Below, one piece after another: positions 1 through 8,399 of a DNA stretch of 19,453 bases; within the stretch, counting starts at the first letter, position 1; each line of letters begins with the position of its first letter. Where the stretch lies: the NCBI GenBank assembly GCA_016287995.1, contig JAEEXW010000008.1, forward strand, positions 1 through 19,453, read 5' to 3'. Source of the stretch: Bacteroidales bacterium. Lineage in GTDB: Bacteria; Bacteroidota; Bacteroidia; Bacteroidales; UBA3824. Under the pieces are notes generated by a model. The model searched no databases. It was given only the letters and a program-made list of their open reading frames with translations, and had not been told where the DNA came from. A program made the position numbers and the translations under genes.

Positions 1-138
1 TTGGATAATTCTTATCTTGCCGGACAATGGCTGCAAAGTCCCGGCGGTCTGCCAAACGCACTCGTTACCGGACGTTTTGCGGTTCAACGCTTATTAAAAC
101 GCGAAGGGAAATTAAAGCAATTTTGTTGTAAAAAATAA
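1..138 (+). CDS. C-terminal end of FAD-dependent oxidoreductase, phytoene desaturase-like (partial)
   Basis: The frame is open from the first base of the window and ends in TAA at 136-138, giving 45 residues; the start lies outside. The segment GQWLQSPGGLPNALVTGR followed by FAVQRLL resembles the last FAD-contacting motif of CrtI/phytoene dehydrogenase-like and related amine-oxidase-fold flavoproteins, where a W-x-x-PGGGLP-x-A-x-x-SG-R pattern precedes the final helix. A short basic, Cys-containing tail (KLKQFCCKK) follows. The acyltransferase gene starts 9 bases after the stop, so the two are probably co-transcribed, which would suit a role in lipid or carotenoid-like metabolism. Substrate cannot be told from this fragment. 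The family call is fairly good; anything more specific is inference. Confidence 0.7.
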   Translation: MDNSYLAGQWLQSPGGLPNALVTGRFAVQRLLKREGKLKQFCCKK

Positions 139-147
139 GGTATAAAA

Positions 148-1569
148 ATGTTGAAAAAGAAAAAGAGAAGTTTAATAGGCGAATTGATTTTCAGGGTTTT
201 GAGAAATTATCTCAGACTTTGTCATAACAATATGTATTACAAGAACATATACGTTTTGGGCAAAGAAAACATTCCTGAAAAAGGTACGCCTTTAATCATC
301 GCTTCCAACCATCAGAACGCTCTTAACGATGCTCTCGGAGTAGAATTTGCGTTCCGCGACCGCGTTGTCAGCATTTTTACGAGGGCTGACGCATTCAACA
401 GACCTTTTATCGGAAAATTTTTACGCAGCATTTATCTTTTGCCAGCGTTCAGAATTGATTTTGACGGCGTTGACGCTCTGAAAAACAATTTTGACATTTT
501 TGCCGAGGCCGGCGAAAGAATTTTGGAAGGCGGCTCGGTTTTGATTTTCCCCGAAGCCTTGAATCAAGACAAACGCTGGCTCGGTGATTTTTCGTTAGGA
601 TATTTACGCATGGCTTTTGACGCGGCGAAAAAGTCTGATTTTAAGGCAGATATAAAAATTTTGCCGTTAATAAACCATTATTCCAACTATTTTAAATTTC
701 GTGAAGACATGATAATTCAGTGCGGCGAACCTGTTTCACTCAAAGATTATTATGAACTTTACCAAACCAAACCGCGCACCGCACAAAGAAACGTCAACGC
801 ACTTGTCCGTCAAAGAATTGCGGATATGATGTTGAACATCACCGACCTTGAAAATTACGAGGCAATCGACTATATACGAGAAACTTACGGCTTTAAATAT
901 TGTACGGATTGCGGTGGCAACAAAAAGTATTTGCCCGACAAATTAGCCTCCGACAAAGCCCTTTTCAAAGAATTGGAAGCCGTCAAAGCGCAAGAGCCTG
1001 AAACTATCGCAGAGATTTATTCTGAGGCATTAACGCTGAAAAAGAACTGCAAAAGGTTTAGGATAACAGACGAAAATTTTGACATCCCGTGGAAACCATG
1101 GTCGCTGTTAATCAGGTTTTTATGCTTGATTTTGTTGTTTCCGCTGTTTGTTGTGGCCTCGATTCCCAATATTTTGATATTTCTCTCGCCCTATCCGCTG
1201 ACAAAAAAGTTTAAAGCGGGCAACGCTCACATGACAATGTTTGTGGGCGGAATAAGGTTTGCTGTCGGCTCGTTGGTGGCGTTTCCAGTTATTTATGGGC
1301 TATTTTTTGCGGTAGAATCATATTTTTGGAATTGGTGGTGTTCGCTTTTACATTTGATTTGTCTACCGTCATTAGGCTTGTTTGCGTGGACGTACAGAAA
1401 ATTTTTCATCGGCTTGAAACGTGAATGGAGATTCCACGTGCGTTCAAAACGTTCGGAACACGAAAAACGCGGTCAAGGTCTAAAAGAAACCATAACCTTA
1501 AGAAAAACCCTTTTCGAGAAATTGGATAAAATTTTGAAAAAAACATCATTAAATCTTTTCAGCCGATAA
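148..1569 (+). CDS. PlsC-type 1-acylglycerol-3-phosphate acyltransferase family protein with C-terminal membrane segments
   Basis: The 473-residue protein has an N-terminal acyltransferase domain (about residues 30-215). The catalytic motif is SNHQNALND (His55, Asp61) and the substrate motif is IFPEA (134-137, in place of FPEG). His and Asp are five residues apart instead of the usual four; I recall this spacing from other Bacteroidota members of the family. A charged region at about 220-310 contains two close cysteines (YCTDCGG). Two or three hydrophobic segments (about 320-350, 368-392, 395-415) and a very basic tail follow, so the enzyme is an integral inner-membrane protein, unlike the short classical PlsC of about 240 residues. 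It probably transfers an acyl chain from acyl-ACP or acyl-CoA to a glycerol-phosphate or similar acceptor. It starts 9 bases after the oxidoreductase gene. The exact acceptor is unknown. Confidence 0.85.
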   Translation: MLKKKKRSLIGELIFRVLRNYLRLCHNNMYYKNIYVLGKENIPEKGTPLIIASNHQNALNDALGVEFAFRDRVVSIFTRADAFNRPFIGKFLRSIYLLPAFRIDFDGVDALKNNFDIFAEAGERILEGGSVLIFPEALNQDKRWLGDFSLGYLRMAFDAAKKSDFKADIKILPLINHYSNYFKFREDMIIQCGEPVSLKDYYELYQTKPRTAQRNVNALVRQRIADMMLNITDLENYEAIDYIRETYGFKYCTDCGGNKKYLPDKLASDKALFKELEAVKAQEPETIAEIYSEALTLKKNCKRFRITDENFDIPWKPWSLLIRFLCLILLFPLFVVASIPNILIFLSPYPLTKKFKAGNAHMTMFVGGIRFAVGSLVAFPVIYGLFFAVESYFWNWWCSLLHLICLPSLGLFAWTYRKFFIGLKREWRFHVRSKRSEHEKRGQGLKETITLRKTLFEKLDKILKKTSLNLFSR

Positions 1570-1583
1570 GACTGAAAAGATTT
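1551..1583. terminator. Bidirectional intrinsic terminator between convergent genes
   Basis: A perfect 12-bp inverted repeat (AAATCTTTTCAG at 1551-1562 against CTGAAAAGATTT at 1572-1583) has a 9-base loop and runs into T-rich sequence on the + strand; A-rich sequence on the other side serves the minus strand. It lies between the acyltransferase and the convergent AraC gene. The acyltransferase stop codon (1567-1569) sits inside the loop, so the hairpin is partly coding. Confidence 0.8.
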
Positions 1584-1593
1584 TTTTATACTC

Positions 1594-2508
1594 TTATCCT
1601 ATCATATATTCTCTTGGCGTAACGCCGGTTTTGGATTTGAAAAACTTGCCGAAAAAACTCGGATTTGCAAAATTCAACATAAACGAAACCTCTTGAACAT
1701 TATAACGTTTGCTTTTTAGTAACGCTTTGGCTTCCAAAATGATATAATCGTTTATCCAACTCAGCGCACTTCGCCCTGAGGCTTTCATTACCATCTGACC
1801 CAAATATTTGGGACTAACGCATAATTTCGACGCATAAAATTCTATCGTACGCTCTTTTATATAATTTTGTCTAACCTCCGAAATGTATTTCTGAAAAATC
1901 CGTTGCGTATTGTCTGTAATAACATTTTGATTATTAAGCGTTTGATACATTTTCATTGTGATTTGACACGCATCTGCCATCAAGACTTGAAGATAACCTT
2001 TTATAGATAATTTCTTAAAACTATAATCATCTTTTTGTAAAATATTCTTTATTTGTAGATAAATATCAACAAAACGTTTAAAACCATCGTCCGACATTTT
2101 TATAACCGCCTGCGTGGACAAAACTTGCGTAAATTTCATAAGACTTTCGGGTTGCAATTCTTGAACAGGCCAAAATTCAGGGGCAAAAAACATAATAATG
2201 GCTTTAACTTTTTTTGAGACTGATACCAACTGCCCAATCGAACCTGTCTGCATTACAAAAATTGACCCTTTTGATACTTTAACTGTCTCTATATTAGCAT
2301 TAAACACCATCTCGCCCTCGCAAATTCCGATTACAATATGTTTAGGCAATTTGTAAGGTATCGGTTGCAAATAATAATCGAAAATATAATCAAAATCATG
2401 GTTGAGATTGTCGGCTACAATAAACGAATCGTCCAACGAATAAATTGGACAATTCCACCGCAAACTCTCTTTCAAAATGTCTAAATCTTTGTATTCTTTG
2501 TGGCTCAT
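1594..2508 (-). CDS. AraC family transcriptional regulator
   Basis: The 304-residue protein has the usual AraC layout. An N-terminal part (about 1-190) looks like a cupin-type effector-sensing domain. The C-terminal part (about 205-304) carries two helix-turn-helix units: the first around ASKLCVSPKYLGQMVMKASG, the second around VQEVSFMLNFANPSFFGKFF, closing with the family signature KSKTGVTPREYM. It is transcribed away from the efflux operon, with 140 bases between the two start codons, the usual position for a local regulator, so it probably controls the adaptor/pump/channel genes in response to a small molecule. The effector is unknown. A good sigma-ABfr promoter lies just upstream (2528-2558). 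The regulator call is firm; the regulon is inference from position. Confidence 0.92.
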   Translation of the reverse strand: MSHKEYKDLDILKESLRWNCPIYSLDDSFIVADNLNHDFDYIFDYYLQPIPYKLPKHIVIGICEGEMVFNANIETVKVSKGSIFVMQTGSIGQLVSVSKKVKAIIMFFAPEFWPVQELQPESLMKFTQVLSTQAVIKMSDDGFKRFVDIYLQIKNILQKDDYSFKKLSIKGYLQVLMADACQITMKMYQTLNNQNVITDNTQRIFQKYISEVRQNYIKERTIEFYASKLCVSPKYLGQMVMKASGRSALSWINDYIILEAKALLKSKRYNVQEVSFMLNFANPSFFGKFFKSKTGVTPREYMIG

Positions 2509-2527
2509 AGTGTTTTTTTTGTTAATG

Positions 2528-2558
2528 CAAAAATATCTAAAAGAACATAAAAATCAAA
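2528..2558 (-). promoter_or_regulatory. Sigma-ABfr-type promoter of the AraC regulator gene
   Basis: On the minus strand TTTG (2558-2555) is followed after 19 bases by TATTTTTG (2535-2528), matching the Bacteroidota consensus TTTG / TAnnTTTG. The AraC start codon is about 20 bases downstream of the -7 element. The rest of the AT-rich divergent spacer up to 2648 would be the natural place for AraC operator sites, but I could not identify a clear repeat there. Confidence 0.6.
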
Positions 2559-2620
2559 TTTTTCTTTCGATTTTGTCATTTTATAAGAAAAATAGAACAG
2601 AATTATACGTAAATTATAGT

Positions 2621-2628
2621 CAATTTTG
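2621..2628 (+). promoter_or_regulatory. Probable -7 element of the efflux operon promoter
   Basis: CAATTTTG differs from the TAnnTTTG consensus only in the first base and ends 20 bases before the adaptor start codon, a spacing like that of the other promoters here. No good TTTG/TTG element is visible about 20 bases upstream, which would suit a promoter needing an activator such as the divergent AraC protein. Confidence 0.4.
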
Positions 2629-2648
2629 CAGTGTAAAAAATATACAAT

Positions 2649-3704
2649 ATGAAACGATACATTTTATTATTAGCAATCGGCGCAATACTTTCAGGTTGCG
2701 CCTCAGACTCTCAAAAAACAGAGTTTGTTCGTAGTGTCATTGTTACAAATCCTAAAACCACTGACACTGAGACTTTTAAGCGATTTTCCGGAATCATCAA
2801 TGAAGGTCGAGAAATCGCAGTTGGATTCAAAACGCCCGGTCAGATTTCAAAACTTTATGCCAAGGAGGGCGACTATGTGAAAGAAGGTCAACTGCTTGCT
2901 ACCCTTGACGATAAAGATTACAAACTCGGCGTTGAGGCTCTTGAAATTCAGAAAAATCAACTTGAAACCGAATTGGAACGTTTGAAAAAACTCTACGAAG
3001 CCCACAGCGTATCGGGCAACGATTACGAAAAAGCCACTTCGGGTCTCGAACAATTAAAAATTCAGTTGCAAGTAAACAAAAATAAACTTGAATACACCAA
3101 ACTATACTCACCGTCAAGCGGTTACATTCAAAAAGCAAATTTTGAAACCTCTGAACTCGTGGACGCTGGAACGCCCGTTTTCACACTTTTAGATACCAAG
3201 AAAATGGAAGTCTCGCTCAGTGTGCCGTCGGGAGTGTATCTCAATCGCGACAAAATTTCTCAAATTCTTTGTCATACGGATTATCAAGGCGGCAAAACTT
3301 TCAAGATGAAAATAATGTCAATAACGCCCAAAGCCGACGGCAATCAACTTTGTCAAATGCGACTTTCGTTTGCCGAAGCAAATACTCAACTTCCTGCCGG
3401 TCTTAACGTTGATGTAGAAATCAAATTATCTGAAAATCAAACTTCTACGCAATATTCGTTGCCTCTTTCGTCGATTTTTAAAGAGGGCGACAATGCTTTT
3501 GTTTGGATTGTAAACTCCGAGGGAAAAGTGTCAAAAAAAGAAATAAAAATCATAGGTCTTGACGACTTTGGCAACGCTTTGACAAACACGCCGTTAAACT
3601 CTACCGACAATATCGTCCGCGCCGGAGTTTCGATGTTAAAAGAAAACGACATTGTAAAAATTTTTAATCAAAATTCTAAAACCAACGCAGGAAATTTGAT
3701 GTAA
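2649..3704 (+). CDS. RND efflux periplasmic adaptor (membrane fusion) lipoprotein
   Basis: The 351-residue protein begins with a lipoprotein signal peptide ending in LSGC (lipidated Cys17), so it is anchored in a membrane facing the periplasm. Domains in order: the first lipoyl/biotinyl half-motif (about 48-88, with GQISKLYAKEGDYVKEGQLL), a fairly short coiled-coil hairpin (about 90-147), the second half-lipoyl motif (about 148-178, SPSSGYIQKANFETSELVDA), then beta-barrel and membrane-proximal domains to about 340. It should join the inner-membrane RND pump to the TolC-like channel in a tripartite exporter. The pump gene begins 2 bases after its stop, so the two are tightly linked in one operon. 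Substrate is not evident from sequence. Confidence 0.93.
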   Translation: MKRYILLLAIGAILSGCASDSQKTEFVRSVIVTNPKTTDTETFKRFSGIINEGREIAVGFKTPGQISKLYAKEGDYVKEGQLLATLDDKDYKLGVEALEIQKNQLETELERLKKLYEAHSVSGNDYEKATSGLEQLKIQLQVNKNKLEYTKLYSPSSGYIQKANFETSELVDAGTPVFTLLDTKKMEVSLSVPSGVYLNRDKISQILCHTDYQGGKTFKMKIMSITPKADGNQLCQMRLSFAEANTQLPAGLNVDVEIKLSENQTSTQYSLPLSSIFKEGDNAFVWIVNSEGKVSKKEIKIIGLDDFGNALTNTPLNSTDNIVRAGVSMLKENDIVKIFNQNSKTNAGNLM

Positions 3705-3706
3705 TT

Positions 3707-6700
3707 ATGAAACTATCATTTACAGAATTTTTTATTAAACGCCCGACGATTTTTTGGTCGTTTGTAGCGGCAATTTTGGTCGCCGGCGTGCTTTCTTTTG
3801 CGGCAATGCCCAAACTTGAAGACCCCGCAGTCTGTGGCAAACAAGCCATGGTTATAGTGCCGTATCCGGGTGCAACGGCTCACGAGGTAGAACTGAAAGT
3901 GGCTCTTTTGATGGAAGATAAACTACGCGAATTGCCCAATGTCCGCCGCGTAAAAACCGAATGTCGGCCTTCGATGGCGATGTTTACCGTAGAATTTGAA
4001 ATGTCGGTTTTGATGACCGAATTGGAACAATATTTCGATTTTGTACGGCGTAAGGTCAGCGACGTAAAATCACAACTGCCGCAAGACTGTCTTGACCCGA
4101 TTGTAATCGACGATATGATGGACGTTTACGGCATTTTTTATTCGCTCACCGGCGAAGGTTTTACGTATCCCGAACTTGACAAATATGCAAAATTCATAAG
4201 GCGTGAACTTCAAAAAGTAAAAGGCGTAAAACGTGTAATCGTATCGGGCGCACCAAGAGAAAACATCGACATCATTCTCAGCAAAGATAAACTTTCGAGA
4301 AACGGACTTATCCCAACGCAAATTATGCTGAGTCTTAATAATGCGGGAAAAACCGTCAACGGCGGAAAATTTGAAGGCGATTTTGATACGGAATATTCTA
4401 TGCGCATTTCAGAAGCCATTGAAAACGAGGAAGATATAAAAAACATTTTAATTTCTACTTCCGATGGTAAAACGGTTCGTATCGGCGATATTGCCACTGT
4501 TAAACGCACTTTTGAAGACCCTCAGACCAACGGTTTTTATGTTAACAATCAGCCAGCCGTTGCGATTTGTATTTCTATGGAAAAATCGGCAATCGTTCCC
4601 GATGTCGGCAAGGCTGTTGATAAAAAACTCGCCGAGGTAATGCAAAAATTGCCTTTGGGCGTTAAGACAGATAAAATTTTCTTTCAGCCCGACAAGGTTG
4701 AAACTGCAATTTCGGGTTTTATGATAAACCTTGTGGAATCTGTTTTGATTGTGATTGTGGTGCTAATTTTTGCGATGGGATTTCGTAGCGGTCTTATCAT
4801 CGGATTTGGTTTGGTGCTGACTATAAGTCTTTCGTTTCCAATTCTTTATGCAATGGGCACAACATTGCAGAGAATCTCGCTCGGAGCGTTTATCGTGGCA
4901 ATGGGTATGCTTGTAGACAATTCAATCGTCATAATGGACGGCATTTTGATTGACAAGCAACGTGGATTTGGTCCGAAAACTTATCTTTTTAAAATCGGCA
5001 AAAATACGGCTCTACCACTTTTGGCGGCGACGGTAATTGCGATTTCAACGTTTTTAGGCGTTTATCTTTCGCCTGATACTGCCGGAGAATATTGTAGAGA
5101 TATGTTTTTAGTGCTGTGTGTCAGTTTGTTAGCAAGTTGGATTTTAGCATTGGTTCAAGTGCCGATGTGTGTAAAATCGTGGATTGAACCCCGCCCAAAA
5201 CCAAATAAAAAATCTAAAAACTTTCAAGATGGTTTTATTCAGAAATTAGTCAGCAAAACTGTTACAAAACTTATTGAAAATAAGGCTGTTACAATAATTT
5301 GCGCCGTTATAATTCTTGGTCTTAGCGGCTTTGGAATGACAAAGGTAAAAAATATGTTTTTCCCCGATTTCGACTACAATCAATTTGTGGTAGAATATTG
5401 GCTTCCGACTCAAACAAGCAGCAACCGTGTAAAAAAAGACCTTCAAGAAATCACAGATACGCTAATGAAAAATCCTGACATTCAGAAAGTTTCGTTTTGT
5501 ATGGGTGCAGCACCTGCGCATTATAGTTTGGTACGTCCGATGACAAACGGCGGCGAAAGTTACGGAGAACTTATTATCGACTGCAAAGATTTCAACACGA
5601 TTAAGAAAATTACGCCTAATCTTAGAAAATTTTTACGGGAAAATTATCCCGACGCATATATAAGGTTGAGACGTTATAATTTTTCGATTGCGACCTCACA
5701 CCCTGTTGAAGCGCAGTTTAGAGGTCCTGACCCGAAAGTTTTGCGCTCGTTATCCGCTCAGGCTGAGGAAATTATGCGTCAATGTGAGTATGTTGACAAA
5801 TATTCGGTTCAAAACAATTGGCGACCGACTGGTAAATCGCTTACTGCTGAATATATCCGCGAAAACGCAATTCGTTGTGGCATAGAGCGTTCTGACATGG
5901 CGACAGCACTTGCCGCTGCTACCTCAGGCTCTCCAATCGGCGTATTGACAAATCAAGACAACATGGTGATTGTAAACCTTAAAATCAGAAATGCTGACGG
6001 CTCTAAAATTCAGAACCTCAACGAAATACCCGTTTGGAGTACGATGAATTTGCATTTTTCGCAAAACGAAATTGCTCAAACGATTCAGACACCAAAAGCA
6101 GCATCAACTTTGCAAGACAAAATTTTTGCATGCGTACCGCTTTCGGCGATTGCGAAAAATGTCCGCCCCGAATGGGAAGAGCAATTTATCTATCGTGTTA
6201 ACGGTGAGCGTGCTATCGAAGCCGAATGTGATCCCGATTTTGACCTTTACGATGCCACACAAGCCAAAGTAATGCAAGAAATCAAAGAAAAAATCGAACA
6301 GATTTCACTTCCTGAGGGCTATTCGCTTGTATGGGTTGGTGAAGGCGACACTGCTGACGAGGCGATGCAAAATATCATCGGCACTGTTCCTGTGATTTTG
6401 CTTTTGATTTTGGGAATTTTGCTGTTGCTTTTCAATTCATGGCGGAAAGTTATTTTGGTGATAATGTGTTTTCCGTTTGTGATTTGCGGCATTGTTCCGG
6501 CGTTGTTGCTGATGAAAATACCGTTCACATTTGTTGCGATAATCGGACTTATGGGTCTAATGGGCATGATGGTAAAAAATTCTATTGTGCTTGTTGACGA
6601 AATTGGTCGATTGAAAAACGATGAAAAAATGAGCGATTTCAATGCCGTTGTAACTGCTGCCGTTAGCCGCACACGTCCCGTCGTAATGGCCTCGCTAACA

Positions 6701-6847
6701 ACGATTCTCGGAATGATACCGCTTATCTCGGACGCGATGTATAATTCTATGGCGATAGCGATAATGTTTGGACTTGCGGTCGGGACAATAATTACGCTTG
6801 TACTTTTGCCTGTGTTCTACTCCGCACTTTTCGGGGTTAAAAAGTAA
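3707..6847 (+). CDS. RND family efflux transporter permease (AcrB-like)
   Basis: The 1046-residue length is typical for HAE-type RND pumps. The start FFIKRPTIFWSF is the characteristic first membrane helix; a large periplasmic porter region (about 35-335), a bundle of helices (about 335-500), a second porter region (about 560-880) and a final helix bundle (about 885-1040) follow. PYPGATAHEVE near residues 53-62 is a family hallmark. The proton-relay position in TM4 reads GMLVDNSIV (Asp404, Asn405), so only one of the two AcrB aspartates is present; the TM10 lysine is kept in MMVKNSIVLVDE, and SRTRPVVMAS matches the start of TM11. It should be a proton-driven exporter working with the flanking adaptor and channel. 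Drug, bile acid, lipid or metal substrates cannot be told apart here. Confidence 0.95.
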   Translation: MKLSFTEFFIKRPTIFWSFVAAILVAGVLSFAAMPKLEDPAVCGKQAMVIVPYPGATAHEVELKVALLMEDKLRELPNVRRVKTECRPSMAMFTVEFEMSVLMTELEQYFDFVRRKVSDVKSQLPQDCLDPIVIDDMMDVYGIFYSLTGEGFTYPELDKYAKFIRRELQKVKGVKRVIVSGAPRENIDIILSKDKLSRNGLIPTQIMLSLNNAGKTVNGGKFEGDFDTEYSMRISEAIENEEDIKNILISTSDGKTVRIGDIATVKRTFEDPQTNGFYVNNQPAVAICISMEKSAIVPDVGKAVDKKLAEVMQKLPLGVKTDKIFFQPDKVETAISGFMINLVESVLIVIVVLIFAMGFRSGLIIGFGLVLTISLSFPILYAMGTTLQRISLGAFIVAMGMLVDNSIVIMDGILIDKQRGFGPKTYLFKIGKNTALPLLAATVIAISTFLGVYLSPDTAGEYCRDMFLVLCVSLLASWILALVQVPMCVKSWIEPRPKPNKKSKNFQDGFIQKLVSKTVTKLIENKAVTIICAVIILGLSGFGMTKVKNMFFPDFDYNQFVVEYWLPTQTSSNRVKKDLQEITDTLMKNPDIQKVSFCMGAAPAHYSLVRPMTNGGESYGELIIDCKDFNTIKKITPNLRKFLRENYPDAYIRLRRYNFSIATSHPVEAQFRGPDPKVLRSLSAQAEEIMRQCEYVDKYSVQNNWRPTGKSLTAEYIRENAIRCGIERSDMATALAAATSGSPIGVLTNQDNMVIVNLKIRNADGSKIQNLNEIPVWSTMNLHFSQNEIAQTIQTPKAASTLQDKIFACVPLSAIAKNVRPEWEEQFIYRVNGERAIEAECDPDFDLYDATQAKVMQEIKEKIEQISLPEGYSLVWVGEGDTADEAMQNIIGTVPVILLLILGILLLLFNSWRKVILVIMCFPFVICGIVPALLLMKIPFTFVAIIGLMGLMGMMVKNSIVLVDEIGRLKNDEKMSDFNAVVTAAVSRTRPVVMASLTTILGMIPLISDAMYNSMAIAIMFGLAVGTIITLVLLPVFYSALFGVKK

Positions 6848-6877
6848 AATATATACCATAAAAAAACAGCGAAAATA

Positions 6878-8176
6878 ATGAGAAAAATTTTAATTATAAT
6901 ATTGATTTTTAGTACAATAACAGTAAATGCTCAACGCATTCTCACGCTTGATTCGTGTAGAACTTTGGCATTACAAAACGCAGAAGACACCAAAAAATCA
7001 GCAAATAAACTCGTTGAATCCGACTACACGCTCAAAAACGCGAAGTCATCACTTTTGCCATCGTTGGATGCGAGCGGAAATCTTATTTTTATGTTTCCAA
7101 ATATTGACGTAATGGGTTCAGACCTTGTTTTGAAAGGAGTTTACACTGCCGGCATTACGCTTACGCAACCGCTCTACACGGGTGGCAAAATTTCCAACGG
7201 AATCAAAATGGCGCAAGCAGGCAAGGAAGTTTCAGAAATTCAATCCCGACAAACAAAGATGGAAGTTTTATCTAATGTAGACAACGCATATTATTCGTGC
7301 ATTGCAGTCAGCGCAAAAGTTAAACTCTTGGAAGCATATCAAAAGCAAATGCAACATCTTGAAGATGTGATAAAAACGAGTATTGAGGCCAATATGTCAA
7401 CAGATTTGGACTTATTGAGGATCAACTCGAAAAAAAGCGAAATAGAATACAATCTGAAAAAAGCCAAAAACGGACTTTCGCTTTGTACAATGGCGTTAGC
7501 GAATTATATTGGAGCCGATTTAAACGAGGAAATTATCCCTGCTGACACTATTCTTTCGATTAATCCGCCGGAGAGTTTAAGCGAGGATTTGTCTTTGCGT
7601 CCCGAAATCCAACTGCTTGAAAAACAAGTAGAAGTAAAAGAGCGAGAAATCAAAATGCAACGTTCAGAAAGTCTTCCGCTTATTGCGCTTTCGGCGGGTT
7701 ACACATACGCTGGAAATATCAAAATGGAAGGTAACGCCCAAGGTCCTGACGGCAATTATTATCCTTATACTCAGAAGTTTAACCAAGGCATGACGATGGT
7801 TATGTTAACGGCGCAAATACCGCTTTGGCATTGGGGTCAAAACAGTAGGAACGTAAAAAAAGCGCGTTTAGAACTTGAAGATTCAAAACTTGACCTTGAA
7901 AAAAACACACGGTTGATGTCAATAGAAGTTAAGCAAGCGGTTCAGAATATTTCAGACGGTTATTCGATGTTTTTGACGGCGCAACTTGGGTTTCAAGAGG
8001 CTCAGCAAAGTCTTTTCAGTATGACACAAAAGTATGAAAATCAATATTGTACGCTCACCGATTTGCTTGATGCTCAGAGTCTTTGGCAGCAGTCGCTGTC
8101 AAACCTCATAGAAGCCCAAACACAATACAAAATTTACGAAACCGAATATCTAAAAGTAACAGGAAAATTAGAATAA
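6878..8176 (+). CDS. TolC-like outer membrane efflux channel
   Basis: The 432-residue protein has a signal peptide ending near NAQ (about residue 19) and the two-repeat outer-membrane-factor pattern. Each repeat has long amphipathic helices (for example 30-55, 95-175, 235-265, 320-410) and a beta-strand segment such as GVYTAGITLTQPLYTGGKI in the first and VMLTAQIPLWHWGQNSRN in the second. QPLYTGGK and the C-terminal TDLLDAQSLWQQSLSNLIEA are typical OEP-family signatures. It forms the outer-membrane exit of the pump encoded just upstream. The gap from the pump gene is 30 bases with no terminator, so the three genes form one operon, closed by the hairpin at 8181-8234. No lipobox is seen. Confidence 0.93.
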   Translation: MRKILIIILIFSTITVNAQRILTLDSCRTLALQNAEDTKKSANKLVESDYTLKNAKSSLLPSLDASGNLIFMFPNIDVMGSDLVLKGVYTAGITLTQPLYTGGKISNGIKMAQAGKEVSEIQSRQTKMEVLSNVDNAYYSCIAVSAKVKLLEAYQKQMQHLEDVIKTSIEANMSTDLDLLRINSKKSEIEYNLKKAKNGLSLCTMALANYIGADLNEEIIPADTILSINPPESLSEDLSLRPEIQLLEKQVEVKEREIKMQRSESLPLIALSAGYTYAGNIKMEGNAQGPDGNYYPYTQKFNQGMTMVMLTAQIPLWHWGQNSRNVKKARLELEDSKLDLEKNTRLMSIEVKQAVQNISDGYSMFLTAQLGFQEAQQSLFSMTQKYENQYCTLTDLLDAQSLWQQSLSNLIEAQTQYKIYETEYLKVTGKLE

Positions 8177-8180
8177 AAAA

Positions 8181-8234
8181 CGAGTTATGGCAACCTATAA
8201 TACAAAATAAGTTGCCATAACTCGATTTTTTTTT
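8181..8234 (+). terminator. Intrinsic terminator of the efflux operon
   Basis: CGAGTTATGGCAAC (8181-8194) pairs perfectly with 8211-8224 (14 bp, 16-base loop), and one A then nine Ts follow (8226-8234). It lies just after the channel stop codon. Six As before the first arm could give a weaker terminator in the opposite direction. Confidence 0.82.
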
Positions 8235-8251
8235 GAGTTATGGCAACTTAT
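8207..8251. repeat. Alternative hairpin: third copy of the terminator arm
   Basis: GAGTTATGGCAACTTAT at 8235-8251 repeats the first terminator arm in direct orientation and is perfectly complementary over 17 bases to 8207-8223, which includes the second terminator arm. The middle arm can therefore pair with either neighbour, and the second pairing puts the T-run in its loop. The rest of the 223-base gap between the channel and the expansin-like gene holds AT-rich sequence and the promoter at 8313-8344. Confidence 0.7.
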
Positions 8252-8312
8252 AAATTATAAAATCGTCTTTTTTTAAAACAAAAAATTACCATTGAACCCA
8301 AGAAAAAAAATG

Positions 8313-8344
8313 TTTGTAGAAACAAAAAATAATTCATATTTTTG
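8313..8344 (+). promoter_or_regulatory. Sigma-ABfr-type promoter of the expansin-like gene
   Basis: TTTG (8313-8316), a 20-base spacer and TATTTTTG (8337-8344) match the Bacteroidota consensus exactly. The start codon is 55 bases after the -7 element, leaving a leader of roughly 48 bases, so the gene has its own promoter downstream of the efflux operon terminator. Confidence 0.65.
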
Positions 8345-8399
8345 CAATAAATGAATATGGAAATAGTAAATTGCCGTTAGACATTAAAATTAAATACCA

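Noticed and set aside
2477..2734. 85-codon + strand open frame across the AraC/adaptor divergent spacer
   Set aside because: It overlaps the starts of two real genes and the promoters, and its sequence shows no domain or signal.
6319..6672. 117-codon open frame on the minus strand in the RND pump gene
   Set aside because: Antisense to transmembrane-coding sequence of the pump, low-complexity Ile/Thr/Ser content and no promoter or family match.
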